A DNA stretch of 64,000 nucleotides, from NCBI RefSeq assembly GCF_036802865.1, contig NZ_DAIRVK010000002.1:372001-436000 (forward strand), given 5' to 3'. Position 1 is the stretch's first letter. Each line of letters starts with the position of its first letter. A program made the translations under genes and the position numbers. This DNA is from Sulfurospirillum sp036802865. GTDB lineage: Bacteria > Campylobacterota > Campylobacteria > Campylobacterales > Sulfurospirillaceae. The notes under the pieces were generated by a model. The model was not told where the DNA came from and did no database searches. It saw only the letters and a list, made by a program, of their open reading frames with translations. Of the stretch, positions 17,132 through 27,628 are shown in pieces.

Positions 17132-18024
17132 TAAAATCCTTTTATTGTATATTTTTTGAGTGTATTCTCGATACGTTTCATATTGTCGTTGCTTGGTGCG
17201 CACAGTGGTAAACGATATTCTAATGTTTCAAGTAAGCCTGCAATGTACATCGCAGCTTTAATGGGAATAGGGTTACTCTCACAGAAAAGTATTTTGTTGA
17301 TCTCATACAGTGAGTCATTGATCGCTTTTGCACCGTGATAATCACCTTTAAGCGCTAAATGTGTCAATTCTGAGATTTGATCTGGTAGAATGTTTGATGT
17401 GACAGAGATAACACCTGAGCCACCGTTTGATAGAATAGGGTAGTTAATGGCATCTTCACCACTAAATACTGCTAGTTTAGGTTGGTGTGCAAGCAAATCA
17501 ACACATCTATCAATAGAACCTGTTGCTTCTTTAACGCCGAAAATATTTGGGCATGCTTCAAAGAGCCTAAAAATAGTATCTGGAAGCAAGTCGCATCCTG
17601 TACGTCCTGGTACGTTGTACAAAAGTACAGGAATATCAACAGAGTTTGCTATAGCTTTATAGTGTTGAAACAATCCTTCTTGCGTTGGTTTGTTATAGTA
17701 TGGTGTGACAGACAAAATTCCATGTGCGCCATGTGCTTGCGCAAATTTTGCCAACCCAATAGCTTCATGGGTTGCATTGCTTCCTGCTCCTGCAAGAACT
17801 TTAACATCGCTTTTGGAACAGACATCAACCGCAATTTCAATACAACGACGATGTTCGTCATGGTCAAGTGTTGCACTCTCTCCCGTTGTTCCAACAGGAA
17901 CAACAACATCGATGCCATTTTTAATTTGTCTCTCTATTAGTTTTGCATACTGAACTTCATCTAATTTACCATTTTTAAATGGGGTGATAAGAGCTGTCAT
18001 CGCTCCTTGTAACACGTGTTGCAT
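17131..18024 (-). CDS. dapA: 4-hydroxy-tetrahydrodipicolinate synthase
   Basis: A 297-aa TIM-barrel enzyme that condenses pyruvate with aspartate semialdehyde in the lysine/diaminopimelate pathway, needed for peptidoglycan. Motifs visible: GTTGESATL near 45, the tyrosine in LYNVPGRTG near 133 and the Schiff-base lysine in GVKEATGS near 161. The stop overlaps the next start (TAATG). Confidence 0.96.
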   Translation of the reverse strand: MQHVLQGAMTALITPFKNGKLDEVQYAKLIERQIKNGIDVVVPVGTTGESATLDHDEHRRCIEIAVDVCSKSDVKVLAGAGSNATHEAIGLAKFAQAHGAHGILSVTPYYNKPTQEGLFQHYKAIANSVDIPVLLYNVPGRTGCDLLPDTIFRLFEACPNIFGVKEATGSIDRCVDLLAHQPKLAVFSGEDAINYPILSNGGSGVISVTSNILPDQISELTHLALKGDYHGAKAINDSLYEINKILFCESNPIPIKAAMYIAGLLETLEYRLPLCAPSNDNMKRIENTLKKYTIKGF

Positions 18025-18025
18025 G

Positions 18026-19327
18026 TTAATAATCCTTTCTTAATATCACAGTTGTCGAAAACTGTGGGAGTAAATATTTGTTAACAACGTTGATTATATC
18101 TTCTTTTTTCAGCTTGTTGATACCCTCTTCATAATGCAACAGCGGAGTAATATCTCCTTTGGCATAATATGAGCCAAACAGTGACGCAAGTTCACTTGAA
18201 CTTTCTAAATTATGAATAAAATCAGCTTTGGTGTTGATCTTGATCTTCTCGATCTCTTTATCACTGACATCGCCTTTTTTGAGGCTCTCAATAATCTTTA
18301 ATATTTCACTTTCAACATTTTCAGCTTTAACACCAGGATTACAAACAGCTAGAAATAAGAAAATCGAAGGGTCTTTTGCTTCCATTGAGTAGCCATAAAT
18401 TTGATTGACTAATTTTTTCTCATCGACTAAAATGCGGTGAAGCTTACTGCTCTTTCCACTGCTTAAAAGCTCACTTAATGCTGAGAGTGCCACTTGATCT
18501 TCATGTAAAAAGTTAGGAATTTTGTAAGCAACCGCTACCATTTCCACTTCACTCTCTTTTTTAATCAATAGACGCTTAGCACCATCTTGTTGTGGTTCAA
18601 CTTGATGATGAGCTGCAGGAATAGGCGTAGCGTTTTTGATATTACCAAAGTATTGTGTAACATTGTTGAAAACAACTTCTGGTTCAATATCTCCTGCAAC
18701 AACAACGATAGCGTTTGCAGGCTGGTAATATTTAGAATGGAAACTACGGATATCTTCAATACTCCAGTTTTTAATATCTTGTATAAAACCTATTGGTGTC
18801 CAGTGATACGGATGATAGGTAAAAGCATTGTTAAAGAGTCTAAAGTAAAGGTATCCCACAGGTGAGTTATCGGTTCTCCAGAGTCTCTCTTCTAAGACAA
18901 CATTACGCTCAGGTTGAAACTCCTCATCTGTAAGCTTAAGATTTTGCATGAGTTCTGCAAAAAGCTCTAATGATTTAGGTAAGTTCTTAGAGGAGCTTTT
19001 GATGTAATAGTGTGTATAATCAAAGCCTGTTGAGGCATTATTGACACCACCGAAACCTTTAACAATCTCATCAAATTCACCTGATTTTAGGTTTTTTGTG
19101 GATTTGAAATTAAGATGTTCTAGCATGTGTGCAATGCCACTTTTACCCATAATTTCATTACCGCTACCCACTTTGTAAAAGACATCTGTTGTAATAACAT
19201 CGCTTTTGTTGTTCATGGGAATAACGACTATTTGAAGACCATTCTCTAAAGTTTTGGTAAAATGCTCAGGCAGAGAGTTAGCCATTAATGCTCCTAAAAA
19301 TGTTAAAAATAGTAGTACATGTTTCAT
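18026..19327 (-). CDS. M16 family zinc peptidase (secreted)
   Basis: A 433-aa peptidase with a signal peptide (residues 1-16, ending ALMA) and the inverted zinc motif HMLEH near residue 68; the downstream zinc-binding glutamate lies in the RNVVLEERL segment. Length fits one M16 unit, the pitrilysin/processing-peptidase-like form. It probably acts in the periplasm on peptides. It ends one base before dapA, the gene order seen in C. jejuni (Cj0805-dapA). Confidence 0.9.
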   Translation of the reverse strand: MKHVLLFLTFLGALMANSLPEHFTKTLENGLQIVVIPMNNKSDVITTDVFYKVGSGNEIMGKSGIAHMLEHLNFKSTKNLKSGEFDEIVKGFGGVNNASTGFDYTHYYIKSSSKNLPKSLELFAELMQNLKLTDEEFQPERNVVLEERLWRTDNSPVGYLYFRLFNNAFTYHPYHWTPIGFIQDIKNWSIEDIRSFHSKYYQPANAIVVVAGDIEPEVVFNNVTQYFGNIKNATPIPAAHHQVEPQQDGAKRLLIKKESEVEMVAVAYKIPNFLHEDQVALSALSELLSSGKSSKLHRILVDEKKLVNQIYGYSMEAKDPSIFLFLAVCNPGVKAENVESEILKIIESLKKGDVSDKEIEKIKINTKADFIHNLESSSELASLFGSYYAKGDITPLLHYEEGINKLKKEDIINVVNKYLLPQFSTTVILRKDY

Positions 19328-19333
19328 TTGTTA

Positions 19334-20398
19334 TCATCTCCTGTCGCTTCCTATAACTTCGCTAATATGACTAAATCCATCTTTTTCCATACGCTCTAAA
19401 ATACCAAGATTGATTGAGCGATTGAGAGAAGGTCCTTTAAAAATAAATGCTGTGTAGACTTGAATAAGGCTTGCACCTGCTTTAAGTCTTCTGTATGCCT
19501 CATCTGCAGAGTCAATGCCTCCGACTGAAATGAGTGTCGTTTTACCGAAAAATTCTTTAGCTAATGCTTCAAACATACTAAAACTTTTTTCTGTTAATAC
19601 TTTACCGCTAATACCACCAAAATCTTTTGCATTTGGAAGCAGTGAATAATCAATGGTTGTGTTCGTCGCCACAATACCATAGGCTCCATTTTCCAACGCA
19701 GTTGAGCTAATGTTCAAAGCATCATTGATGGCAAGATCGGGTGCAATTTTAAGAAGAACAGGTTTGTCTGTAAGTTCTTTTACCATGACAAAAAGATCTT
19801 TAATAAATTGCTCATTTTGTAAATCTCGAAGCCCTGGTGTGTTAGGAGAAGAGATATTAATCACCAGATAATCGCTCAAATCTTTAAAACGCTTAATCAA
19901 TTTTTCATAATCTTTTAGCGCATTTTCTGCTGAAGTGACTTTGTTTTTACCTATATTGGCACCCAGTGGTGTTGCAAAAGGATAGAGTGATTCTAAGCGT
20001 TTACCAATTTTGTACATACCTTCGTTGTTAAAACCCATGGCATTTTGGATGCTCTCTTGTTCAGGAAAACGAAAACAGCGTGGTTTTGGATTGCCACTTT
20101 GTGGTTCAGGTGTCATCGTGCCATACTCAATATGCCCAAATCCAAGGGCTGTGAGCATTTTAATCATCGTGGCATTTTTATCGAAACCTGCTCCTAGTCC
20201 TAATGGATTGTGAAAGGTTTTACCAAAAAGCTCTTGTTCTAGACGTTTATCGTGAATATAAAAGTGTTCGGCTAAAGGTGAGAGGATAAAAGGTGTAAAT
20301 TTTGCACCATTTTTAAAGAAAAATTCTGCAATATGGTGTGCATTTTCTGGAGAGAAGTTAAACATAAATTTTTTCATCAGACCATAATAATCAAACAT
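19334..20398 (-). CDS. pyrD: dihydroorotate dehydrogenase (quinone), class 2
   Basis: A 354-aa FMN enzyme of pyrimidine synthesis that oxidises dihydroorotate to orotate with the membrane quinone. An N-terminal helical extension (residues 1-40) marks class 2. Further motifs are GLGAGFDKNA near 68, the catalytic serine in ISSPNTPGLR near 182, and the FMN phosphate site SVGGI near the C-terminus. Confidence 0.95.
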   Translation of the reverse strand: MFDYYGLMKKFMFNFSPENAHHIAEFFFKNGAKFTPFILSPLAEHFYIHDKRLEQELFGKTFHNPLGLGAGFDKNATMIKMLTALGFGHIEYGTMTPEPQSGNPKPRCFRFPEQESIQNAMGFNNEGMYKIGKRLESLYPFATPLGANIGKNKVTSAENALKDYEKLIKRFKDLSDYLVINISSPNTPGLRDLQNEQFIKDLFVMVKELTDKPVLLKIAPDLAINDALNISSTALENGAYGIVATNTTIDYSLLPNAKDFGGISGKVLTEKSFSMFEALAKEFFGKTTLISVGGIDSADEAYRRLKAGASLIQVYTAFIFKGPSLNRSINLGILERMEKDGFSHISEVIGSDRR

Positions 20399-20473
20399 CT
20401 TTTATTTCCTTCAATATTAAAGTACGCGATTATACTCCATTAAAGATAAAAGATGGTTGATTTTTAGGCAGTT

Positions 20474-22189
20474 TTAGTGTTGTAAACCTTTGAGATTAAG
20501 ATACTCTTGGGATGTTTTAAGTAACTCTTCATCGCTGCCAATAGCACAAATTTTGCCGTGTTTAAGAAGAGCAATTTTATCTGCTTTTTTAATAGTACTT
20601 AAACGATGTGCAATGACAAAAGTAATCTTGTCCTTGATAAGATTTTCAATAGCTTCTGTTATTTTTTGTTCACTGTGTGAATCCAAAGCAGAGGTTGCTT
20701 CATCTAAAATAAGTACCTGCGGATTGGTATAAATAGCACGAGCTATGGCAATGCGTTGTCTTTGTCCACCTGAAAGGTTTGTTCCAAATTCATCTAGATG
20801 GGTGTAAATACCTTCATGTAAGTTTTGCACAAATTCATAGGCATTAGCTTTTTGAAGTGCATCGATCACTTTTTCTTCATCTATCTCTTTGCCATACGCG
20901 ACGTTTGCTGCAATGCTATCGTGAAAGATATAGACTCGTTGGGTTACCATAGCAATGTTGTGGCGTAGGTCGTGAAGATCAAATGATTTTAGATCCATTC
21001 CATTGATGCAAATAGTGCCTGATATTGGATCATAAAAGCGCATAAGCATATTCATTAAAGAGCTTTTACCACCACCACTATCACCAATAAGTGCAATCAT
21101 TTCTCCTGCTTTTGCCTCAAGGCTTACGTCATGTAATGCTTGTTTTTCACCGTAAGAGAGTGAGACATTGTTAAAAGTAATCGTATCAATTTTTTGTGGT
21201 AAAGAGGCATTTCCTGTTTTAATTGAAGGTGTTTGATCAAGTAAAAAGAAGATACGCTCACTTGCAACGACAGCATCTTGCATCTTGTTGTAAAGACCTG
21301 AAATCCTCTTAATAGGTGTATAAAGCATAAAAAGAGCCGTTAAAAACGAGAAAAACGCTCCTACACTCATGCTTCCTTCTATAACTTCTTTGCCACCTAC
21401 TAAAATAACAACAGCAACCCCAATTGATCCTAATGTTTCCATTACAGGACTTACCAGTTCATTGACTTTAGTTGATTTCATCGTAAGTCTAAAATAACGT
21501 TCATTGTCTTTTTTGAAGAGATCATGTTCATATTTTTGAGCATTATTGGCTTGAATAATCTCAATATTATTAAAAATTTCACTCAGTTTTGCCGTAATAT
21601 CTGAAACTTTTTCTTGAGATTGGCGTGAAACTTTCTTCATTTTTTTAGACAGAATACTAAGAGGATAGATCGCTAAAGGCATAATTATTAAAGCATAAAA
21701 TGCTAATTCAGAGCTTTGATAAATTACAACACCTATAAGACCAAAAATAGTGAATGTTTCTCGTAAAAATTCGGGGATTAGGTTTGAGACAACTGTTCTG
21801 ACACGCTCAACATCATTAGTATTACGACTAATGAGCTCTCCCGTGCGGTATTCATGGAAGAAAGAGAGATCCAGCTTTAAAAGATTTTCTAAAATGTTGT
21901 CACGAAAACGTTTGATAATATCTTGACCAATATAAGCTGTAAAATAGGCTTGCATGTATCGTCCAGCTTCTTTTGCAGCATAAACAGCAATAATGGCATA
22001 GGGTAAAAATTGAAGCATTTCTTTATCTTTAGCGATGAAAATTTCATCCAAAAGAGGCTTTACCAAATAAGCGGAATAGGCGGTGCCACCACTCGAAAGT
22101 ACCATACCAAAAATAGCCAGAAGAAAGTAAGGAATATAATCTTTAAAAAAAGGTAAAAAACGTTTTAAGATACCACGTAGGCTTTTCAT
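20474..22189 (-). CDS. msbA: ABC transporter, MsbA-type lipid A flippase
   Basis: A 571-aa half-transporter: six membrane helices (about 1-300) fused to one ABC domain with Walker A GDSGGGKSS near 368, signature LSGGQRQR near 473 and Walker B VLILDEATSALD. It should flip lipid A-core to the outer leaflet of the inner membrane. One base separates it from cysS. The position between pyrD and cysS matches C. jejuni msbA (Cj0803). Confidence 0.88.
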   Translation of the reverse strand: MKSLRGILKRFLPFFKDYIPYFLLAIFGMVLSSGGTAYSAYLVKPLLDEIFIAKDKEMLQFLPYAIIAVYAAKEAGRYMQAYFTAYIGQDIIKRFRDNILENLLKLDLSFFHEYRTGELISRNTNDVERVRTVVSNLIPEFLRETFTIFGLIGVVIYQSSELAFYALIIMPLAIYPLSILSKKMKKVSRQSQEKVSDITAKLSEIFNNIEIIQANNAQKYEHDLFKKDNERYFRLTMKSTKVNELVSPVMETLGSIGVAVVILVGGKEVIEGSMSVGAFFSFLTALFMLYTPIKRISGLYNKMQDAVVASERIFFLLDQTPSIKTGNASLPQKIDTITFNNVSLSYGEKQALHDVSLEAKAGEMIALIGDSGGGKSSLMNMLMRFYDPISGTICINGMDLKSFDLHDLRHNIAMVTQRVYIFHDSIAANVAYGKEIDEEKVIDALQKANAYEFVQNLHEGIYTHLDEFGTNLSGGQRQRIAIARAIYTNPQVLILDEATSALDSHSEQKITEAIENLIKDKITFVIAHRLSTIKKADKIALLKHGKICAIGSDEELLKTSQEYLNLKGLQH

Positions 22190-23587
22190 CTAGTTCACCT
22201 TTTCCCATTGTGTTCCACTAGCGGTATCCATAAGCTGAATTTGTTTTTTTTCTAAAAGTGTACGAATTTCATCAGCTTTAGTAAAATCTTTATCTTTTTT
22301 AGCTTGTGCGCGATTTTCAATCAACGCTTCAATCTCAACTTTTTCAGCGTCACTTACACCGATTTGAAAATAAGTGTAAGGATTGTAAAGTCCAATCCCA
22401 AGCAGTGCTTCAATCCAAATAAGATTGGCATGGGTCACTGCTTTAGAGGCTTTATCTTTTGGATTAGCATCTAACATTTCATTTGCATACGAGATCATTT
22501 CATCCATACTTGCCAATGCTTTAGAAATATTAAGATCATCACTTAGTGCTTCTATCATTGACGTTTTAAAGTTAGATGAGAGTTCACTCGGTGTTATTTC
22601 AAAAACTCTTTTTTTAAGACGGTAAAGCTTATCAAGTCGTTTTTTGGTGTTTAGTAAATCTTCTTCAGAAAAGTTAAAATTAGCCCTATAATGCGTTGCA
22701 AGGAGATAAAAACGAAGCACTTCACCGCTATAATTGGCAAGCGCGTCTTTTAAGAAAAAACTATTGCCTAAAGACTTACTCATCTTTTCTCCACTGATGG
22801 TAACAAAGCCGTTGTGCATCCAGTATTTGGCGAGTTCTTGATCGCTTTTGCATCTGGTTTGTGCCGCTTCATTTTCATGATGTGGGAAGAGAAGATCCGC
22901 TCCTCCTGCGTGAATATCAATCTGAAAATCACCACTGCTTGCAAGATGCTTTTCAATCATCGCAGAACACTCAATGTGCCATCCGGGGCGTCCTACACCA
23001 AAAGGGGCAGGGTAACTTGGTTCATTGGCTTTTGAGAATTTCCACAGTGCAAAATCTCTTTGATCTTTTTTCTCTTCTTTTTGCGCGACACGTGATTGAC
23101 TGGCTTCTTCTTCAATGACGCGATGACTTAAACTGAGGTATTTATCGTCTTTTGATGTGTCAAAATAGATACCATCGCTGGTAGCATACGCGACCTTTTT
23201 ACCGAGCATCGTATCAATAAACGTGATGATCTCTGAAACGGTTTCTGTAGCTTTTGGTTCGATGTCTGCATCGTTTACATGTAAAGCATGCATTTCGTTT
23301 TTATAACGCTCAATGTAAAAGGAGGTGATTTCTTCAAGAGACTTGCCGCTCTCTTTCATTTTGTTAATGATTTTATCGTCAATGTCTGTAAAATTCTTAA
23401 CAAATGTGACGGTATACCCCAGTGATACGAACACTCGACGCAAAAGATCGAACGCAATAGCACTTCTCGCATGCCCTAAATGGGCATCATCGTACACTGT
23501 TGGTCCGCAGACATAAATTTTAACTTCGTTTTCTTTGATGGGGATAAACGGTACTTTTTTCTTTTGTACCGAATCATAAATAAACAT
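22190..23587 (-). CDS. cysS: cysteinyl-tRNA synthetase
   Basis: A 465-aa class I synthetase that charges tRNA-Cys. It has the zinc cysteine and HIGH-type motif in CGPTVYDDAHLGHA (near 28), the second zinc cysteine in WHIECSAM, the following HENE segment, and KMSKS in GEKMSKSLGN near 268. It overlaps the murJ gene by 14 bases. Confidence 0.96.
   Translation of the reverse strand: MFIYDSVQKKKVPFIPIKENEVKIYVCGPTVYDDAHLGHARSAIAFDLLRRVFVSLGYTVTFVKNFTDIDDKIINKMKESGKSLEEITSFYIERYKNEMHALHVNDADIEPKATETVSEIITFIDTMLGKKVAYATSDGIYFDTSKDDKYLSLSHRVIEEEASQSRVAQKEEKKDQRDFALWKFSKANEPSYPAPFGVGRPGWHIECSAMIEKHLASSGDFQIDIHAGGADLLFPHHENEAAQTRCKSDQELAKYWMHNGFVTISGEKMSKSLGNSFFLKDALANYSGEVLRFYLLATHYRANFNFSEEDLLNTKKRLDKLYRLKKRVFEITPSELSSNFKTSMIEALSDDLNISKALASMDEMISYANEMLDANPKDKASKAVTHANLIWIEALLGIGLYNPYTYFQIGVSDAEKVEIEALIENRAQAKKDKDFTKADEIRTLLEKKQIQLMDTASGTQWEKVN
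23275..23284. repeat. TTACATGTAA palindrome inside cysS
   Basis: Perfect copy (12-bp palindrome 23274-23285) within coding sequence. Confidence 0.7.
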
Positions 23588-24983
23588 GCATGAGTTCCTT
23601 TAACCAACCTAGTACATACCATTCAAGCAGTAGTACTAAAATTAAAATAAGTGATTTTTTATTATACAGTATAGCAAAAAACTTTTTGAGCCCAAAAGAG
23701 CGTAGGGTAAAAAAGAGCAAAACGAAAGCTGACAACGACCCAGCAAGGGCAAGACCAGCTGCTCCCATAGGCTTAATCAGTGTAAATGAAAAGATAAGAT
23801 TTGATCCCAGTGCGTACATTGCAATGACTGCCGCTTCTTTTTGCCTCATCTGTGCGTAGAGCCATAAAGAGAAAAGTTTAGCCAGTCCAAAAGGAATCAA
23901 ACCTATCATGTACATTCCCAAAACCCATGCTGTTGTGAGGCTGTCTTCATGTGAAAAGGAGCCATGTTCAAACAGAAGTTTTACAATTTCATAACTGAGC
24001 ATATAACCGCCCATTGTCGATGTTGTAAGTAAAAAAGCTAATACCCAAAAGCCTTGGGCAAGGAGTTTTGATGCTTCATCATCATTATTGGCTTTGATTA
24101 AACGGGTAATTCTTGGGAAAATACCCGTAGTAAGAGCAATCGCAAAAAGTGCTAAAGGAAGTTGAAAAATACGATTTCCATAGTAAAGATAACTAATGCT
24201 TCCACTCACTAAAAAACTTGCCAGCGTTGTGTCGACAAAAGAGACAATTTGAGGCGTTGAATTGCCAATGATTGAGTGCCAAAACGATCGATTAAAACTT
24301 TTATTACTCTCTTCTAATGTGGCATCTCTTTTATGACGGTATTTAAACCCAACGGCAAAGAGTTTTAAAAAATTATCTTTTTTTAGAGCAATAACATGGA
24401 CGAGAACTTGAAGTAAGCCCCCAACTAAAACACCATAACTAAGGGCATAGACAATAGTTTTGCGATCATACCCCTGAAATAAAAGTAAAGCGCCTATCAT
24501 TCCTATGTTAAGCAATGCTGTGGAAAAAGCTGAAACTGCAAAATGGTGTTTGTATTGAAGGAGTGAACCAAAAAGAGTTACACAAAAAATGAGTGGAAGA
24601 TAGTAAAAGTTAATGGCAACAAAAGGGGCTGAAAGTGCAACTGTTTCATCGTCGAATCCAAAAGCAATAATTTTTGCAAAGGATTCACTAAAAAGTGTTA
24701 CTACAAGTGAAAAAATAATCAAAAAAAGTAAAAAGCGTATAAAAATTGTGTAAGTAAATAGCGCTTTTTTAGGTGCTTTGATGAAGCTTGGAATAAAACT
24801 TTGAGTAAATGCACCTTCAGCAAAAATTCGTCGAAAGAGGTTTGGAAATTTAAATGCAACAAAGAAAATATCGCTGTAGATGTTGGCTCCTAAAATAGAA
24901 GCACTCAGCATATCCCGAATAAAGCCAAAAATGCGCGAGACTAACGTCCCGATACTGTTTGTAAAAAATGATTTAATAAGCAT
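23574..24983 (-). CDS. murJ: lipid II flippase MurJ
   Basis: A 469-aa integral membrane protein with about 13-14 helices of the MurJ/MviN family, which moves lipid II across the inner membrane for peptidoglycan growth. Conserved N-terminal segments SRIFGFIRDM and AFKFPNLFRRIFAEGAF are present. I start it at ATG 24983 (MLIKSFF), which matches relatives; the frame extends 15 bases to a TTG with no support. It is divergent from the DUF342 gene. Confidence 0.93.
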   Translation of the reverse strand: MLIKSFFTNSIGTLVSRIFGFIRDMLSASILGANIYSDIFFVAFKFPNLFRRIFAEGAFTQSFIPSFIKAPKKALFTYTIFIRFLLFLIIFSLVVTLFSESFAKIIAFGFDDETVALSAPFVAINFYYLPLIFCVTLFGSLLQYKHHFAVSAFSTALLNIGMIGALLLFQGYDRKTIVYALSYGVLVGGLLQVLVHVIALKKDNFLKLFAVGFKYRHKRDATLEESNKSFNRSFWHSIIGNSTPQIVSFVDTTLASFLVSGSISYLYYGNRIFQLPLALFAIALTTGIFPRITRLIKANNDDEASKLLAQGFWVLAFLLTTSTMGGYMLSYEIVKLLFEHGSFSHEDSLTTAWVLGMYMIGLIPFGLAKLFSLWLYAQMRQKEAAVIAMYALGSNLIFSFTLIKPMGAAGLALAGSLSAFVLLFFTLRSFGLKKFFAILYNKKSLILILVLLLEWYVLGWLKELMHVYL

Positions 24984-25130
24984 TGAGTATTTTACCAAAA
25001 TAACGTTTAAACAAAATTTTTATCTATATTTCGCTAAGATACGCAACCTACTATGTAACATATATGTAACTTTGGTCGATATACAACACACGGGTTCAGA
25101 ACTCATTTAAATCTATTTTAGAGGTGCACA

Positions 25131-27062
25131 TTGGGGCTATTTGACAAAATTAAGGGAAATAATACGGACGCGACAAAGCAAAGCGATGGTGGTACGTCTG
25201 AATTTAAATCCATCGTCATAGACACAACAAATGTCATCAAAGAACTTAAAAATGTTTCTGCTGCAAACCATCTCAAAGCAACAGATTTAGCGTTTAAATT
25301 ACTCAATGTTACAACATACTACAGTGATGAAAAAAGCGAAAATAATGAGATGAATGAGGAAGAGTTGAAGCTTTTATTGGATGATAGTTTTTTGCTTAAC
25401 CCAAATCTCAAATTAACACAACATTATCGCGTTGAAATTTATAAAATTGATGACACAGAAAATGACCATACGATCATTCCTGACATTTCGCTCAGTGGCA
25501 ATAAAAATTTGACAAAAATCATTGCGATGGTAGCCAAAAACCACGACGTCAAGTACACATCAAAGCTTGAAGAAAAAATCATTGAAGATATTCAGATCAA
25601 AAAAATAAAAGCAGGTATTTTGGTTGGTATTCGTGATCAAAATATGTATAAAGAGGTCAAAAAGATCGTTGCCAATGTTCGTGTGAACGGTATTATTGAT
25701 CAAAACTACACGTTTGTCGCCTGCCAAGGTGTTGATGAAGTACCTTCTATAAATGACGATCTTATTTTTCATTACAAAAAGAAAATTAACGCAAAAAGCA
25801 CAGACGGTAAAGTGGATTATTCTAAACGAGGATTTGTTTTAGCTGTGGATAAAGATGAGTGTATTATTGAATACATTAAACCGCAACTTGGAACACCTGG
25901 AAGAAATTGTAGAGGGGCTTTTTTAACGGTTAAAGAGCCACGAAAAACCAATGATGCGCCTATTTTAATTACTGCTAATTTAACAAAAAAAGAGAGCGAA
26001 ACAAGCATAAAGTATCTTGCAAATCGCGGTGGTTATGTTAATTTTGAAAAAGGTACGTATGATATTCAGGATCAAATGGAAATTAACGAGATTAGCTTTA
26101 AATCTACAGGTTCAATTGATGCGAGTTTAGGTTCTAATATTAAGATTAATATTAAAGAGAAAGATATTCTAAAAGATGCCATAGGCGCTGGTATGAGTGT
26201 GGAAACTTCTGAAATACATGTTCAAGGTAATATTGGCAGTGGCGCTAAACTTAAAGCAAAAATTGCTGATATTGGTGGACAAACACATCAAAGTTCGTAC
26301 ATTGAAGCAGATAAAATCATTATTTCAGTTCACCGAGGTGAAGCAAATGGCGTTGATGTAGAGATTGACCGTTTAGAAGGTGGCAAAGTTATTGGTGAGA
26401 ATGTACATGTAAAGCAGATGATAGGCGGTGAAGTTATTGCAAGGATTGTTAAAATTGATAGTCTTATGTCCAATGCCAAGATAACTGCTTCTGAGATTTT
26501 AGAAGTAACAGAGCTTAAAGGTACTAATAATAAATTTATTATAGATCCGAGTGTCACAAAAGAATTTAATGAATTAATTGAGTCTATCAATAAAAAAATC
26601 GAAAAGCTCGAAGAAGAACTTAAAGCTTATCCTCGACAACTCAGTGCCAAAAAAGAGTTTATTGATAAGAATAAACCAATGGCTGAAATGGTCAAAGAAA
26701 AAATTATGGAGCTTAAGCGCACAGGCGTTGAACCTCCTGTAACACTTTTTGCAAAGATCAAAGATTTTCAAGAAAAAGTAATTGACTACAATAATTTTTT
26801 ACAGACGTTCAAAGATAAAAAAGAAGAATTACAAGAGTATAGAGAAGAGCTTAATAAAGTTCAAAATAAAGTCTTTACCGCTAAAATCATTAACCACTCT
26901 GCATGGAAAGAGTTTAATGAAGTGCGTTTTAGACTCATTTATCCACCAAAAGATGTTACTTACAATCCGAAAGAGCACGAAATTGCACGTGAGATTACCC
27001 TTAAAGATATGGGTAATGGAGAGCAAAGAATTATGCGTTCAGCCGAGTATAGCAGCAAATGA
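25131..27062 (+). CDS. DUF342 (FapA-like) polymer-type cytoplasmic protein
   Basis: A 643-aa protein starting at TTG 25131 behind GAGGTG. Residues ~180-450 are the DUF342 region, rich in short Gly/Val/Ile repeats (IGSGAKLKAKI, GGKVIGENVHV) that suggest a stacked beta-helix. Residues ~485-600 are a coiled coil rich in Glu and Lys. Relatives are called flagellar assembly protein A and are tied to polar flagellum placement in Vibrio. C. jejuni has a similar gene (Cj0800c) divergent from murJ. It overlaps ruvA by 4 bases. Confidence 0.8.
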   Translation: MGLFDKIKGNNTDATKQSDGGTSEFKSIVIDTTNVIKELKNVSAANHLKATDLAFKLLNVTTYYSDEKSENNEMNEEELKLLLDDSFLLNPNLKLTQHYRVEIYKIDDTENDHTIIPDISLSGNKNLTKIIAMVAKNHDVKYTSKLEEKIIEDIQIKKIKAGILVGIRDQNMYKEVKKIVANVRVNGIIDQNYTFVACQGVDEVPSINDDLIFHYKKKINAKSTDGKVDYSKRGFVLAVDKDECIIEYIKPQLGTPGRNCRGAFLTVKEPRKTNDAPILITANLTKKESETSIKYLANRGGYVNFEKGTYDIQDQMEINEISFKSTGSIDASLGSNIKINIKEKDILKDAIGAGMSVETSEIHVQGNIGSGAKLKAKIADIGGQTHQSSYIEADKIIISVHRGEANGVDVEIDRLEGGKVIGENVHVKQMIGGEVIARIVKIDSLMSNAKITASEILEVTELKGTNNKFIIDPSVTKEFNELIESINKKIEKLEEELKAYPRQLSAKKEFIDKNKPMAEMVKEKIMELKRTGVEPPVTLFAKIKDFQEKVIDYNNFLQTFKDKKEELQEYREELNKVQNKVFTAKIINHSAWKEFNEVRFRLIYPPKDVTYNPKEHEIAREITLKDMGNGEQRIMRSAEYSSK

Positions 27063-27616
27063 TAGTTGGTATTGAAGGAACTGTAGCCAAGAAAGAGGTT
27101 ACTTTTGTCCACATTAAAACACCTTCGGGACTTACCTATAAGGTTTTTGTTTCATTGGCTTGTATCGGGAAAATTAATACCGATGCGATTTTTTTACATG
27201 TAACGCAAATTATCAGAGAAGACCAGCACAGTTTATATGGTTTTATGGATGAAAATGAGAAAAAAGTGTTTGATACACTTATTAAACTCAATGGCATTGG
27301 TCCCTCAACGGCTCTTGCCGTATGTTCGACACTCAGTCCCGATGATTTTGCACAAGCTCTGATCAGCCAAAATGTCCAAGCTTTTCAAAAAGTCCCTGGA
27401 ATTGGCCCTAAGAGTGCAAAACGTATTTTGGTGGAACTCAGTGATTTTTCATTGCAATTACACAGTGATGATGCCTCTTCAGGAAGTATTCTTGAAGCAT
27501 CACTTGCCTTAGAAAGTCTTGGATTTAAAAAAGAGATGATTAAAAAAGTATTAAGTACCGTTCAAGGTGGCGATACACAAACACTTATAAAAGAAGCCCT
27601 AAGAAAGCTTAGTTAA
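27059..27616 (+). CDS. ruvA: Holliday junction DNA helicase subunit RuvA
   Basis: A 185-aa protein that binds four-way junctions and loads RuvB for branch migration. An N-terminal OB domain (1-63), two helix-hairpin-helix motifs (LNGIGPSTAL near 77 and VPGIGPKSAKRI near 112) and a C-terminal RuvB-binding domain are all present. ATG overlaps the stop of the DUF342 gene. Confidence 0.96.
   Translation: MIVGIEGTVAKKEVTFVHIKTPSGLTYKVFVSLACIGKINTDAIFLHVTQIIREDQHSLYGFMDENEKKVFDTLIKLNGIGPSTALAVCSTLSPDDFAQALISQNVQAFQKVPGIGPKSAKRILVELSDFSLQLHSDDASSGSILEASLALESLGFKKEMIKKVLSTVQGGDTQTLIKEALRKLS
27194..27203. repeat. TTACATGTAA palindrome inside ruvA
   Basis: Perfect copy; in frame it encodes Leu-His-Val, the same tripeptide as in the copies within the HlyD and lptB genes. 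Confidence 0.7.
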
Positions 27617-27628
27617 CAAAGGAAGAAG

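Noticed and set aside
17132..17203. Longer N-terminus for the FabL-like reductase
   Set aside because: It would lie inside dapA; ATG 17131 has an RBS and matches the normal SDR start.
17482..17940. 152-aa plus-strand frame inside dapA
   Set aside because: Opposite-strand shadow of dapA with Cys/Asn-rich composition unlike real proteins here.
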